From NCBI GenBank assembly GCA_963971225.1, contig OZ020270.1:27775123-27839122 (forward strand): a stretch of DNA of 64,000 nucleotides, given 5' to 3'. The position numbers and the translations under genes are program-made. Below the pieces are notes generated by a model, which worked only from the letters and a program-made list of their open reading frames with translations, was not told the DNA's origin and made no database searches. This DNA is from Melieria omissa. Taxonomy: Eukaryota; Arthropoda; Insecta; Diptera; Ulidiidae. This document shows positions 32,718 through 44,853 of the stretch, in pieces (position 1 is the first letter of the stretch; each line of letters starts with the position of its first letter).

Positions 32718-34282
32718 TATTTAGCGAAGGTGTTATTCCGCAATCCTTTAAAACTGCTGTTGTTACTCCTATAAGAAAACCAAACAAAGACATTTCATTA
32801 ATAGACTCATACAGACCAATCTCATTACTTCCGTGCATAAGTAAGGTTTTAGAAAAAATTATTTCTAAACGCTTACTATGGTTTCTAACCTCAACTAACT
32901 CTCTCTCACCCAACCAATTCGGGTTTAAGCCTGGTTCCAGCACAATAGACGCGTTACATTGTATCGACCATTTAATATAAAAAAATTTATCTACCAAAAA
33001 TCACATATCAATTCTATCGATTGACTTTGAAAAGGCATTAGATAGAATTGGTATACATATGGTTTGAAAAAATGACAAGATTTAAAAGTTGGTCCCAAAG
33101 TTTACAACTACATCAGATCATTCCTATACAATCGTAAAATACGTTGCAGAGTAAACAACGTTTACTCCTCAACTTTGCCTTTACACAATGGCCTCTGTCT
33201 GTAACGTTGTTTTTAATAGCGTTTGAAGACTTAAGCAGACAACTCTTAAACCTAAAATTCATTAACCACTGTCTTTACGCAGATGATCTGTATCTACTTT
33301 GTAATAAAAAGAATAACAACGACTTGCTGTCCAACTTTAATGGTGCGCTTGCATCAATTCAAAGTTGGGCAGAAAGCTCGGGTGCTAAAATCTCAATAAA
33401 AAATTCAAACATCTACATGTTTGCAGGAAGCACAGATGCGATACACAGAATCGAAAATGTAACTAAATTAAAAATATTAGTCTTAATTTTTGATAATAAG
33501 AATAACTTTAAGGAACATTGTAATAGTTTAAGAAACAACCTAGTTGCCAGACTCAACTAATAATAGCCAAGTTCACACTAACACCTTACTTCACCTTACC
33601 AAACTCACTGTTTTATCCAAAATTGACTACGGCCTACCGATCTATGGTAAATGTTCCAAAAGCGCACTAGCACGTATCAAATCTCCATACCACGCTGCCA
33701 TCCGACGAAGTCTTCGAGCTTTTAGAACGACTCGCACCATTAATTTACTCGCAGAAGGGGGCGTTCCGACTATCGATGATCGTATAATTTATATGAGAAG
33801 TCACCAAATTCCAAAACTTTACCAAAGGACCAACTCTGTGCTATTCAAGGAGATTCAACAACTCAAGACTCGTAAACGTCCACTCAAACATAAGTCCAGC
33901 ATTAGTCAAGTTCTGGAACTTGTAACCCAATTTTAATTGGACATAATACCGATGCCGATCCTATCCGGCAAGCGACCTCCTTGGAGTTTAAGCGACAAAA
34001 CTTTCATTACGGATCTCAAAATACACCCTAAAGACCGTACTAATGCAGCGGTGTACAAACAGCTATATCAGCTAGCAGTACAACCACTCTTGGAAAAGAG
34101 CTGGGAACTACTTTTCACCGACGGCTCCAAATCCAATGGAGTAGGAGCTTTCGCTGTAGTTGACGCAAATGGCTCGACCCGTAGTAACGGAATTCTACCG
34201 CCAGTAGCCAGTTCATATGATACCGAAACACAAGCAATCTTAAATGCTCTACTCATAGCCAAAGCATCTAAGAAAAACTTTA

Positions 34283-37200
34283 TTTTTTTTTTTTTGACGA
34301 GCCAACGCGCAGGGGATGACCCCTATAAATGCGAGGCATTGCGCTGGTTCAGGAAGGATATATAGGTTGGGAGAGAAGAAGTTGGGTGAAGAATTTATGG
34401 ACTCTTGCCTTGAATCCATCAAGATCATAGGTGCTGGGGAAAACATCTGCAGGGAGACCATTCCACAATCGCGCTGTTCGGGCCAGGAACGAACTTTCTC
34501 TGTAGTGCGTAGTGCGCTGGAACATCGTTTCGACGTGGAATGCATGGGCGCCAGTGTTCAAACGGGTTGCCCGTGGGAATACCCGGAGTGATGGCATCAA
34601 GCTGCTCATCTCCACTGAGCAATTACCGAAAAAGTATCGGTAGAATAACACCACACATGCCACGTTTCGACGATGCTCCAAGGAGTCAATAGAGCTGGAT
34701 GCCCTACTGATCCAGGAGCTCCAAATGGGTTTTTGAAGCCCCTGCCCATAGGTGCGAGTTAAACTCCATTTTAGGTCGGATATAGGTGGTAAATAATGCG
34801 GAGATCGGACGGGGTGAAATATTTTTTGCACCGCTTTAAGAAGCCGAGGCACTTGGCTGCTTCTTTCGACACGCCAAAAATATGATCGTTCCAACGAAGG
34901 TCGTTCTTAATGGACATGCCCAGAACATCAAGAGCTGCCGATTCCGCAATACTCACACCATCCATAACCAGGGATGTGTTGGAATGTTGGGAGACTCGCT
35001 TGTGGGATAACAGGCAACATTGGGTCTTGCGAGGATTAAAATCGACCCTGTTCGCTTGACCCCACTTGGAGATTGTTTGTAGGTCGCTATTAAGTGTGTC
35101 ATTCATACGACGCCGTTCTCTCTCAATCTCCACAGAGCTGGGGCGCTTTGTGAAGGAGTATGAATGACAAATGGTGCTGTCATCCGCAAACGAGTAGATG
35201 GGATTCTTCGTCGACGACAATAGGTCATTGGTGAAGATAAGGAAAAGGGTTGGAGAAAGGACCGAACCCTGCGGCACTCCCGCGCTAAGGGAATGCTTTT
35301 CCGAGGCTATGCCGTCTATTACAACAGGAATAGAGCGATCATAGAGGAAGCTCGTAATCCAACGAGAGAAGATACTACCGACGCCATAGGCAATCAATTT
35401 AGACACGAGTGCTTTATGCCACACCCGGTTAAAGGCCTTAGAAATATCCAATGCAACAACCTTGCTTTCACCGAGGTTTAGAATGCTATGGTTCCATTGC
35501 TCGGTGAGGAACGCCATAAGGTCTCCCGTCGATCGCTGTCTTCGAAAGCCGTATTGGCGGTCACTTAGCAGTCTATTGTGCTCCAGATATTTCACAAGGT
35601 TGAAGTTTACAATGCCTTCCATTACTTTGGAAAGCACTGAACAGATTGCTATAGGTCGGTAGTTCGCAGGGTCAGTAGTCTTGCCTTTTTTAGGAACTGG
35701 TTGAACATTTGCTACCTTCCAACATGTCGGAAATACACCTGTGGTGTATGACATGTTGAAAAGTTTGCGTAATGGACAAGCCAGTGAGGTAGCGCACTTT
35801 TGCAAAACAAGGGCTGGAGTGCCGTCCGGCCCTGAAGCCTTATTTACATCGAGATTTGCAAGCACTCTTTTAACTTCCCGTGTCCGAAAATGAATTTCTG
35901 GCATAGAGCAAGATACATTCTCGACTACGGGTAGTGGTTGATCGCTGGGGGGCAGAGAGGAATTCTCTGCAAAAATTTTAGCCAACAAATTAGCTTTATC
36001 AACCGAGTGAGTGATGATTTGATCATTGTTAAGGAGAGTTGGAATTGAAGACGATGTTTGATTCTTCACCTTCTTAACGAATGACCAAAAGTTCTTACTA
36101 CCACGCTGGCATTGAAGAACTTTTTTCCTTTGGCGCTGTTCGTGGAGAAACTTTTGGCGCTTTAGGATGGCATTGCATCGATTTCTAGCCTGTTTACGCA
36201 GCTGTTCAGTGGCGGCATTTTTATTTGCCTGCCATGTTCTGAAATCTTCCTCTTTGGACCTGACAGCAATTCTGCATGTCTCATTAAACCAGATATTGTC
36301 CTTGGGTTTAATGCAAACCAGCTTATTAGGAATGAAGGACCGCATTCCTAATAATATAATTTCTTCAACCATTTTGGCTGCGGCATTTATGTTTCTATCA
36401 AGAAAACACAATTTCCAATTGAAGTGGGTGAAAAAATCGTTAAGTCCACTCCAGTTAGCTTTATCATACTTCCACATTAAGCGCTTCGGGGCTAAAGGCG
36501 AAGCATTGCGGATAGAAGACTATGAAAAAGACGCCAAAATGGTGCAATGGTCCGAGTTTCCAAGAGGTGCGTGCATTTCAACATCATATTTTTCATGATG
36601 TGAAGTGAGAAAAAGGTCTAGAGTATTGAGAGCTTGCCCCTCAACGCAGGGGATGTGCGTTGGTTCATGCACTATTTGAGTCAAGTTATTAGACTCGGCA
36701 AAGAGCTCGACATACAAGCCTTCAGGAGTTGTGTGGCTGGAATGGCGTAGCCAATTGGAATTATGAATATTGAAATCACCAGCAACTACAATTTCACTAT
36801 TCGGATACGATTCCAGAATATGGGAAATAGAATCAGAGAGAAGATCAAACTTGTTATAACTAAAATCTCTCCCTGAATTCGGGCTTCTGTACAGAAAGCA
36901 GAAGTGCAGAATGTGCGACTGGATATTGAATTTAACCCACATGGAGCTAAATTCGGCATCCGTCGTGTATAGTTGTTGCTGGCACTGGTACGCAACATTA
37001 CTGCACACATAAATGGCAAGACCCCTGTGGGGAGAGAATAATGGCAGTAGGTGGTACCCTGGGATGTGGAAATCCCGTGGATCTGCATCCTCACACACCT
37101 GGGTCTCACCTAGTGCCATTACATGGGGTTTGTGGAGATTTACAAACGCGTATATTGCGAAAAAGTTCGCCCTGAGCCCGCGCACGTAGAAGGCTATACG

Positions 37201-37710
37201 AAATTTGTCCAGCACCATGACCTGGGTGAGTTAAAAGACAAGGAAAGCAGTCGGAAATGCGATCTGATGCACTGAAAAATTGATGTTGCCCTGTGGTAAG
37301 TGTTATGCCTTTACCACAGAGCAGTCAATTTCCCAGTGTCGAACAGTACCGCATGTAGCGCTACTAAAAACGGACGGAGCAAAAAGACAACACGGGGAAA
37401 AAAACACAGCAACAACACAACGCGGACGGAGGTCGAATTGGCGGACAGCAAGAATAACTGCACTCGCACTGCACTTTATATTTGTGCGCAAGACGCGTTT
37501 GATTTAATTTATTTTTTTTATTTTTATTTTTTTTTATTTATTGATTTGGCCGCGCGATTTTAGCCGGTAGCCGCTGTAGCAGCGACCGTCGGACATTAAG
37601 CGATACACGAAACATTTATTTATATATTAAACACGCGCAAACATGTATAAACACAAAAAACCGCGGAGCTACAAAAGGGCACGTCTGCCCACGCGAATTC
37701 TTCTTCACAT
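34283..37710 (-). mobile_element. CR1/Jockey-like LINE
   Basis: Minus-strand LINE whose 3' end is an A run (plus-strand T run at 34283-34297). The 5' non-coding region of about 490 bp is at 37219-37710. It interrupts the family B RNase H between KKNF and CTDSLS. No clean target duplication was found. Confidence 0.85.
34349..37218 (-). pseudogene. CR1/Jockey-like ORF2: endonuclease and RT
   Basis: Endonuclease 37218-36523 (LGETQVCED, VAGDFNIHNSNWL, LGNSDHCTI) is followed by an in-frame TAG at 36520-36522. The same frame then continues with RT to 34771 (ASGPDGTPALVLQ, NYRPIAICSVLSKVME, YGFRRQRST, AGVPQGSVLSPTLF, YSFADDSTI). A frameshift between 34770 and 34890 separates the C-terminal block (34349-34894; FLARTARLWNGLPADVFP), typical of CR1/L2/Rex-type LINEs. 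There is no RNase H. Two lesions make it inactive, though otherwise it is well preserved. Confidence 0.87.
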
Positions 37711-37915
37711 ATAATCTGCACTGACAGCTTGTCAGTATTTCAAGCCGTCAGAAACCCTACAAACTCTGAAGAATCTATCACTGCCATCAGAGACCTGCTA
37801 ATCGAGCTAGGCCAAAGAATCAAAATGTTATGGGTACCTGGCCATGTAGGTATACATGGCAACGAGTCCGCGGATAAAGCAGCTAAACTAGCAGCGCAGT
37901 CACCTCTACACACTT

Positions 37916-40900
37916 ATATGGGGCATTCCACGTCAAGTGTTCCCACCTAAAAAACTCGATCTCTGGGATTTTGATGAAACTTGGTGAAGTTGTTGTACTA
38001 TTAGAGAACATTAATTGTGCAAAAGGAGGGGAGGTAATTTTGACTGGTTCCCGAGATACAGGGGCCTTAAGTTTCGAGTACTTTTTTTTTTGTTTCATTA
38101 AAAGTCTCGTAAATTTGCCAAAAAAAAAAACAAAGTACTTTTTCAAAGTATTTTTTTCTGAACTTTTCAATAAAAATTATGAAAATTTAAAAAAAAAAAT
38201 TATTTGTGCGAAAAAGAACACGTTAAATTTTTTTTTCGATTTTTCATCAAATGCGACATTTTTAATATTTTTTTAAATGAGCTCAATCGGAAGCTGAGCT
38301 TTTTTCCTATAAGATGACGTTTATTTGAAGATGGGATGCGTAGAACTTATAAGTGTTTTACGACGTTGAAATCGGCGCGACTTACGCTCCAAGCGCGTCA
38401 AAGACACTGATTAGCCGCGGTGTGGTGCCGTGATGCTGGTGCTGTGACTTTTTGGTGGGTTATATTAATAAAATCGGCAGATAAGCAAAAATTTTACCAT
38501 TTTATTTATGTACATTTCTTATATCTACCTTTTGCCGTTGACTGACAAAGTAGTTTATCTTACACATTCATACTTTTTGTTAGAGTTTTTGGGAAAAATT
38601 CATTCGACGATTGAGCAGAATATCTTTTTACTAGCATCGTTGTTTCAGATACAGGAATGAATGTGTGGTACTTTTGTGTACCCGGAATCGTTTTCGCGCA
38701 AGCAAATCGATCTTCCAGTTCTTTCTCTGTTTTTACATTACTTTCTTTAGAACTGAAAAATATCTTCGTTCCCCTAAAGTTTTTTTTTGCCCAAGTATAG
38801 AAAGCAGTACATGTTAAAATTTGCTCACTTGAGGATGCCTGTAAACTTGCACGCATAGCATTTCTTTTTAAATTCCCACCCACACCATCACATGGACCTT
38901 TGCCATGTGCTGTTTCATGAAAGTGCCACTCGGCGGCAACACCAAAATCTTTCTCATGAAATAAAAGATTTCGAAAATTGTATTTATTTTTGAAATGCTG
39001 TGCCGCTCCATCAGAAAAATAGAATATCTTGTTTAGATTGAAATTTTCTTTCAGATACTCAATCAACATTTTCTGGAAAACATAAACAGAGATAGTATCA
39101 TGTTTCAGATTATCAGATATAATCGCTATACTCCCATGCCCAACACTTTTTTCTTCTTTGTAATAAAAAACGACGGTAAATATTGTCATTTGATCATTAT
39201 TCCAATGAAAGGATTGCGCCGCGTTCTGAGCAACAAACGCATAATTTTCTGCGAAGTCACATGTAACAAGAATTTCTCCTTCTCTTAAATTTTGTTTGAT
39301 GTATTTTAAATAACTCGACTGCTGTTTGGCAATGAAAGAATGAGGCTTCAGTTTCATCACACGATCACAAAGCATTTCTACAAAATCCTCTACATTTGAA
39401 ATTATGGTGTGTAATGTACTTCTGTAGGTTTGTTCCCAGCTTTGGAACTTTATAGTTTCAATGTCCTGATCTGTTAGAACTGTCTTGAGGAATTCTTTGA
39501 AATTTTCTATTCCGGGACACTTTTTACATTCATTGAGATAACACTCTGGAGTCGAAATCTTGCATGTGATTGTTTTATTAATATCGTGGTATGTGTCAAA
39601 ACAAAAATCAGTTCCACAAGTCAAGTCTTTGAATTTAACAGCTTCTAACATTAGATCAACATTTTCGTGGTAAACGCAAACACATACTGTATGAGTACCA
39701 CTGGCGCCAGCAAGAACACAGTTTTGTGGTCCAAGTTGACAAAACTTTGAAAAACCTATCTTTGTTAACGGATGTGTGGTTTTGAAAAGTTGAAATAACT
39801 CAGAAAGATTCGATAAAATTAATCTTTTTTGAACATGTTCACGAGACCCATCTTGTTTTCTTATTGAAACGTAATCTTTCATTCCTGACATCAAACGACT
39901 ATTTTCATCATCTTCGTAGAATGCAAGGATCAGTTTTGTCGTATCACTGTCTAAATCTTTACCTTTTTTGGCATTTGGACAAGTTAAAATACCGGATTCC
40001 ATAACTAATTGCATGGCTTTTCTTGCTTGGCGTTCAGAAGCACCGAATTCTGCAGCTATTGTTCTTCTGCCCCAAGACTTGGGTGCGAGAGTAAGAAGTA
40101 ATAAGCGCTCTGAATGACTGTCCGAATCGAGGAATTTTTCTTTGATTTGATTGATAACTTCAACTGCCGACAGGTGTTCTTTTTTATCACAATCGCGTTC
40201 AGTTTTCCGAGATTTACAAGCTAAAGAGTGCTCAAAAATGTCATCACCGAAGTCGCTGTCCGGAGAACCCTGATCTCCGGATACCGTTTCCATTGGCACG
40301 ACTTGACCCTGCAGAGGCGACATTTTTGAAAGATTCGTCATTTTTTTTCCGGCAGCTTCCACATAGTCGTGCATTTTGTGGCACGAAATTATACTTTTCT
40401 CGAAGATTGTCTGATATTCTTCTCAAATCTTTATGTGATACAGGATGCTCACTGTTTTCAAAAGGATTAAAACAACGATTTTCAAAACTCCGTCGTTCCA
40501 TAATAGAAGCAGTGACTAAAGTTTGTATGGGGACTGAGCAATCTCGTAAAAAATGATGAAAAAGAAATGTAGGACTCAGACGTGTGGACTGTCTTACTCA
40601 CACTGCTCTGCAATGTGCTTGCTCACTAAGCATTTTTCCTTGCTTCTCTCATTGGTTTTCCCTTGACCATGAAACCCAATGAGGTGTTCGGTCTTTACGA
40701 ACTTACAGCCACTGATTGAAGAGAAATCAAGTCGAGGTAAAAGTGTACTACTCACTTCAAAACGTTAATAACCGACGCACTTTATAAATTTAGTTTTTGT
40801 TTAATACTGATGTGATTATAAATAAAAAAGTGCTGAAATAAAACAGAATTAAGAAATTAAAATATATAATAGATGCAGTTGGTTAGGTGGTAAAAATTTT

Positions 40901-41443
40901 AATTGATTTGAATGTTTTGCCGACATCACGGCACCACACCGCGGCTGATCAGTGTCTTTGACGCGCTTGGAGCGTAAGTCGCGCCGATTTCAACGCCGTA
41001 AAACACTTATAAGTTCTACGCATCCCATCTTCAAATAAACGTCATCTTATAGGAAAAAAGCTCAGCTTCCGATTGAGCTCATTTAAAAAAATATTAAAAA
41101 TGTCGCATTTGATGAAAAATCGAAAAAAAAAATTTAACGTGTTCTTTTTCGCACAAATAATTTTTTTTTTTAATTTTCATAATTTTTATTGAAAAGTTCA
41201 GAAAAAAATACTTTGAAAAAGTACTTTGTTTTTTTTTTTGGCAAATTTACGAGACTTTTAATGAAACAAAAAAAAAAGTACTCGAAACTTAAGGCCCCTG
41301 TATCTCGGCAACCAGTCAAAATTACCTCCCCTCCTTTTGCACAATTAATGTTCTCTAATAGTACAACAACTTCACCAAGTTTCATCAAAATCCCAGAGAT
41401 CGAGTTTTTTAGGTGGGAACACTTGACGTGGAATGCCCCATAT
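37916..41443. mobile_element. 3520-bp DNA transposon with 516-bp TIRs (family not identified)
   Basis: Element 37920-41439 is flanked by ATAT (37916-37919, 41440-41443). Ends read GGGGCATTCCACGTCAAGTG inward. The inverted repeats (37920-38435, 40924-41439) stay in register over 516 bp with few differences. Deleting the element and one ATAT restores the LINE frame HTYMPFSS. The 4-bp duplication and long transposase may indicate a Sola-like family, but I cannot confirm this from memory. Confidence 0.88.
38560..40501 (-). CDS. Transposase of the 3520-bp element
   Basis: The main frame (40374-38560, 604 codons) has no internal stop. It has an acidic N-terminus, a helix-turn-helix-like region (GRRTIAAEFGASERQARKAM, about residue 95-115) and Cys-rich central sequence. 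Candidate catalytic positions are VTCDFAENY (about 385), YFSDGAAQHFKNK (about 455) and a final WHFHETAHGKGPCDGVGGN block (about 490), the last recurrent in arthropod transposases. An upstream frame from a good ATG at 40501 (85 codons, LCGSCRKK Cys pair) overlaps it at 40244-40374. A short intron or a single frameshift must join them. It may be functional if the join is a splice. Confidence 0.8.
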
Positions 41444-41821
41444 GCCTTTCTCCAGCAAAACAGTGGCAAAAGTTGCTTCATCACACGCCGTTGCTAACAT
41501 AGCTGATGCTTGGTGCTATTGCAACCATCCGTACAAAGCTTTCAGCAATAGTCGCTCTACTCTAACACTTCCAACGTCTACATGCGCTGTGATGAATAAA
41601 TGCTTCGTAAGATTACGTTTGGGCCACACGAAAATCACACATGCGCACCTACTACAGCGCGAAGCACAACCAACTTGTCAATTTTGCCGGAATGCCCCTC
41701 TAACAGTTTCCCACATCCTTATAACTTGCCTCTCACTCAACTCCTCCAGAAATATCTTCTTTTTCCATCGAAATCCACTGGATTTATTAAAAGAACCCAA
41801 GAAAGAATATATAACCATATA

Positions 41822-42773
41822 CATTGTGACCGAAAAGTTTCCGGAAATTCTCATTTAAAATTCGCGCGCTGTATATTTTTCGATATTTTAAGTTTCTGTA
41901 GGTTGGTAGCACTGTCCTTAATTACTATGCCAAAAATGAGCGCGATCTGTCAGACAGTTTGTTTACGGCAGCTGTTGAAACCAGTTCACCTCAGTAGTGC
42001 GTTGCGATTTTGTTGAGAATTTTCTTCAAAATGAGTACCGTGAACAGGTCTCTTTGGACGTGCTTGATCGTGCCAATTCCGATCCAACTTTCATGGAACG
42101 CATCATAACTGGTGACGAGACATGGGTCTACGAGTACGACATGCAAACAAGCCAACAATCATCGGAATGGAGAGAAAAAGACGAGCCGAAACCGAAAAAA
42201 CCACGCCAGAGTCGCTCGAAAATCAAGGTAATGCTGATTGTTTTCTTCGATATTCGTGGTGTGGTGCATCATGAATTCGTCCCTGAAGGACAAACAGTCG
42301 GTAAAGACTATTATTTGACTGTTTTAAGACGTTAAGACGACGTTTTAAGACGAAAATATCCGCCGTAAACGGCCTCAATTGTGGAAGGATAATTCATGGA
42401 TTTTTCATGACGATAATGCTCCCTCGCACCGAGTCAACATTATCAACGAGTTTAAGGCCAAACATTCAATAAATACCATCGAACAGCCACCGTATTCACC
42501 TGATCTTGCACCGTGTGACTGTTTCCCAAACTCAAATTACCACTCAGAGGAACGCGTTTTGAATCCATAGAAGACGTAAAACAGAATTCGCAGAGGGAAC
42601 TCAAAGCCATTCCGGAAAGCGCCTATAAAAAATGTTTTGATGATTGGAAGAAACGTTGGCATATGTGTATCGCTTCTAATGGAGCATATTTTGAAGGAGA
42701 TAAAATAAATATTGATGAAGATTAAGAATTTTGCGTTTTATTTAAAATTTGCGGAAACTTTTCGGTCACAAGG
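41822..42773 (+). mobile_element. mariner, 952 bp, internally deleted
   Basis: Ends contain ttgtgaccgaaaagtttccg inverted and are flanked by TA (41820-41821, 42774-42775). Transposase sequence starts abruptly near 41997 (NEYREQVSLDVLDRANSD) and runs through GDETWVYEYD. Frameshifts near 42335 follow, then HDDNAPSHRV, YSPDLAPCDCF and a C-terminus ending near 42725. The N-terminal half is deleted. Removing it restores LINE frame EYITIYNFLKF. Confidence 0.87.
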
Positions 42774-42814
42774 TATAATTTTCTCAAATTTAATCATATA
42801 AAAGCCTTATTTAA

Positions 42815-43533
42815 GGGGGGTAAGGGTTTCAGCGTAAAAAAAAACACTTTTTTTATGATTTTTTTTTGAAAATATGGATTGATCAAATTTATTTAAACCT
42901 TTTGAACATTATTAAGCATACTTTTAACAATATTCTGTAATTTTTTCATGCAGAAATATTACAAAACAAGCCGGTGACAGAGCTTGCCCCAGGACGTCTT
43001 TGAAAAAATACAATTTGCGGTGATCACTGTATCTCGGCCGGAAATTATCTGAAATCAAAACCATTAAAATTTAGTTAAAGTATTATCAAATGCTCCCCCC
43101 AACGTTCTCCGATTATTTTTTTTTCATTTAAAAATTTTTAGTGGCCATCTAAAGTGTAAACTGCTATTTTCCACGAAAAATTCCGCCATTTTGTGAGTGG
43201 GAAACCCCCTTAATGTAAAAAACAAATTGTTTACTAAACGTTGGGGGGAGGTATTTTATATGTAGAAAATGTGTACCAAGTTTCAAATGAATCGGTTTAG
43301 TAGTTATTAAATGACAGTGATCACGGACTTTGAAAAAGTAGTTTTGAGAAAAACGCGATAGAAGAGAATAAGCTGCACTAAAGTACAGGGGACTAACTAT
43401 AGACCATAACTTCAAGAGTTTTGCTCCGATCGACTTAAAATTTTGAGAATATATTCTTGAAATGTTTAACAATAAGATAAGACAAAAAATAATAATTCGA
43501 TTTTTCGAAAGTGTAAACCCTTACCGCCCCCCC
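42815..43533. mobile_element. 719-bp MITE with GGGGGG ends (PIF/Harbinger-like)
   Basis: Ends are GGGGGGTAAGGGTTT and, inverted, GGGGGGGCGGTAAGGGTTT, with TAA on both sides (42812-42814, 43534-43536). The TWA duplication and G-rich end suggest PIF/Harbinger. There is no coding capacity. Its removal continues the LINE frame as KALFNNTSIFSK. Confidence 0.75.
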
Positions 43534-43637
43534 TAATAATACGTCGATATTTTCAAAAGCCGATAGCCCTGGCAGCTAGTGCTCTTTTTTAATTATAATT
43601 TTAATTGTAATTAAAAATAATAAATAAATAAATAATT

Positions 43638-43751
43638 CGAGCATTTTTTAAATACACATATTCCTATGTATGTACAGTCAAAAAGTCTTCAATGCGTGAT
43701 TGCCTTTTTACTGCAAGTAAACTTTTCTGTACGGAAATTTTTCTTGATTGA
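43638..43751. other. Short unassigned spacer between the two nests
   Basis: AT-rich sequence after the LINE tail and before the TTA duplication of the next element. Nothing recognised. Confidence 0.4.
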
Positions 43752-43874
43752 TTACACAGTGCAACAAATTCAACAAAAGTTTCTAGGGGTAAGGTCAAAC
43801 ATATCTCATTCGATAGAGGACCTCAATAGGTAAAAAAGTACCGAGGGATTTTTTCCGGGATGTTCGAGTTTGTT

Positions 43875-44402
43875 TTAACCCTTTCCTTCCCGAATTATGA
43901 AATAGCCATAGAAACAAATTGGAAGTTGGTTATTTGAAACGAGAGAACTATTTAAAAGTATTTTGCATCATATTTAAAATGGTTTCGACTTTCCAGTGGG
44001 AGGTGCGAGGAGGAGGTAGTCATAATACACTAGACTACACTGGGCTTTTATGAAGCAAAATTAAAACATATTTTATATGAAAACAAAATGTCCGTTATTT
44101 ACAAGTTTTTAGAGTTATTTGTTTGAATTTTAGAGTTATTTGGTGTCCTTTGTTAAACATAGAGCAATATTACATTTTTGCCATTTAATTCTGCTGCCCT
44201 GTCGAGCGGGAACCGTTGCACAAATGTTAACAATTTTCAATGTTCCCATAAAAACAAACTACATATTTTGCTGAAAAAGTTTAGAACAATGTTTCTTTTA
44301 AGCGATACAATTCATAGAATGGGGAAAAATCGAAAATTATACATCGAAATTCCAAATTTGAATTTGGTAGCGATATGGCTACCATGGGAAGGAAAGGGTT
44401 AA
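43875..44402. mobile_element. piggyBac-like MITE, 520 bp
   Basis: Ends CCCTTTCCTTCCC (43879 onward, and inverted ending 44398) are flanked by TTAA on both sides. The empty site is visible in the inverted partner near 59411-59425. No transposase. Confidence 0.8.
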
Positions 44403-44629
44403 ATGCAGTTTAAAGATGGCGTCTTAGTGCCCTCCTGAAACTTTTAAAACATTATATTTTTTGACTCAAATGTCAGAAAGGAATAATTTTTGCGTCAAAT
44501 GAAAACTAAAGATATGAAGTCGATACTATACTATACACAATATCCTTTTGGGACAAATTTTATGAAAAAGGATATGAAGGACCTAAACTAAATTTTTATC
44601 CTTGAATATCCTGGAAATTATAAATATAA

Positions 44630-44661
44630 AATATAAATAAATAAATAAATAAATAAATAAA
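44630..44661 (+). repeat. (taaa)n microsatellite
   Basis: Simple repeat inside the long-TIR element, absent from its inverted partner near 48140-48200, so it expanded after insertion. Confidence 0.8.
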
Positions 44662-44816
44662 AGCATTCAAAGATCTATACTGCTTATAAATTTCATGTAA
44701 ATCACTTTTACATTTAAGACTCAACGACGATTAAAAAAATGTGCTTTGCTACATTCGATGTTTTTGGTAAGCAGCTTCGGGATATTCTGTACATAAACGC
44801 ATGAATGTAGCAGTGT

Positions 44817-44853
<37 letters not shown>

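Larger units (their letters stand above)
29201..43579 (+). pseudogene. I-clade LINE ORF2 (family B), in six pieces
   Basis: Endonuclease 29201-30082 (NILQGNIHCYYNN, LQETHC, GHFNAWSPLWGS where GDFNAW is usual, SDHFPTI). RT start 30079-30639 (TTPGYDKIPYPML). RT continues 32718-33936 (YRPISLLPCISKVLEK, FGFKPGSST, YADDLYLL). RNase H begins 33937-34282 (FTDGSKSNGVGAFAVV), resumes 37711-37919 (CTDSLSVFQ, WVPGHVGIHGNESADKAA) and passes into the C-terminus 41444-41821 (LRLGHTKITHAHLL, CQFCRNAPLTVSHILITC), ending 42774-42814 and 43534-43579. The GDFN-to-GHFN change would remove a catalytic Asp. Frameshifts near 30080, 33060, 33150 and 33545 also inactivate it. Confidence 0.85.
28007..43637 (+). mobile_element. 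I-clade LINE (family B), split by nested insertions
   Basis: The LINE begins inside ORF1 at 28007 and ends in a (taaa)n-type tail at about 43608-43637. Its pieces are 28007-30639, 32718-34282, 37711-37919, 41444-41821, 42774-42814 and 43534-43637. In order, the interruptions are a mariner pair, a CR1/Jockey-like LINE, a 3520-bp DNA transposon, a mariner and a GGGGGG-ended MITE. At four of the five sites, deleting the insertion and one target copy restores the LINE reading frame. Confidence 0.87.

Noticed and set aside
38560..40501. Host domesticated-transposase gene
   Set aside because: The frame lies between matching 516-bp TIRs with a target duplication inside a LINE, so it is an ordinary transposon gene.
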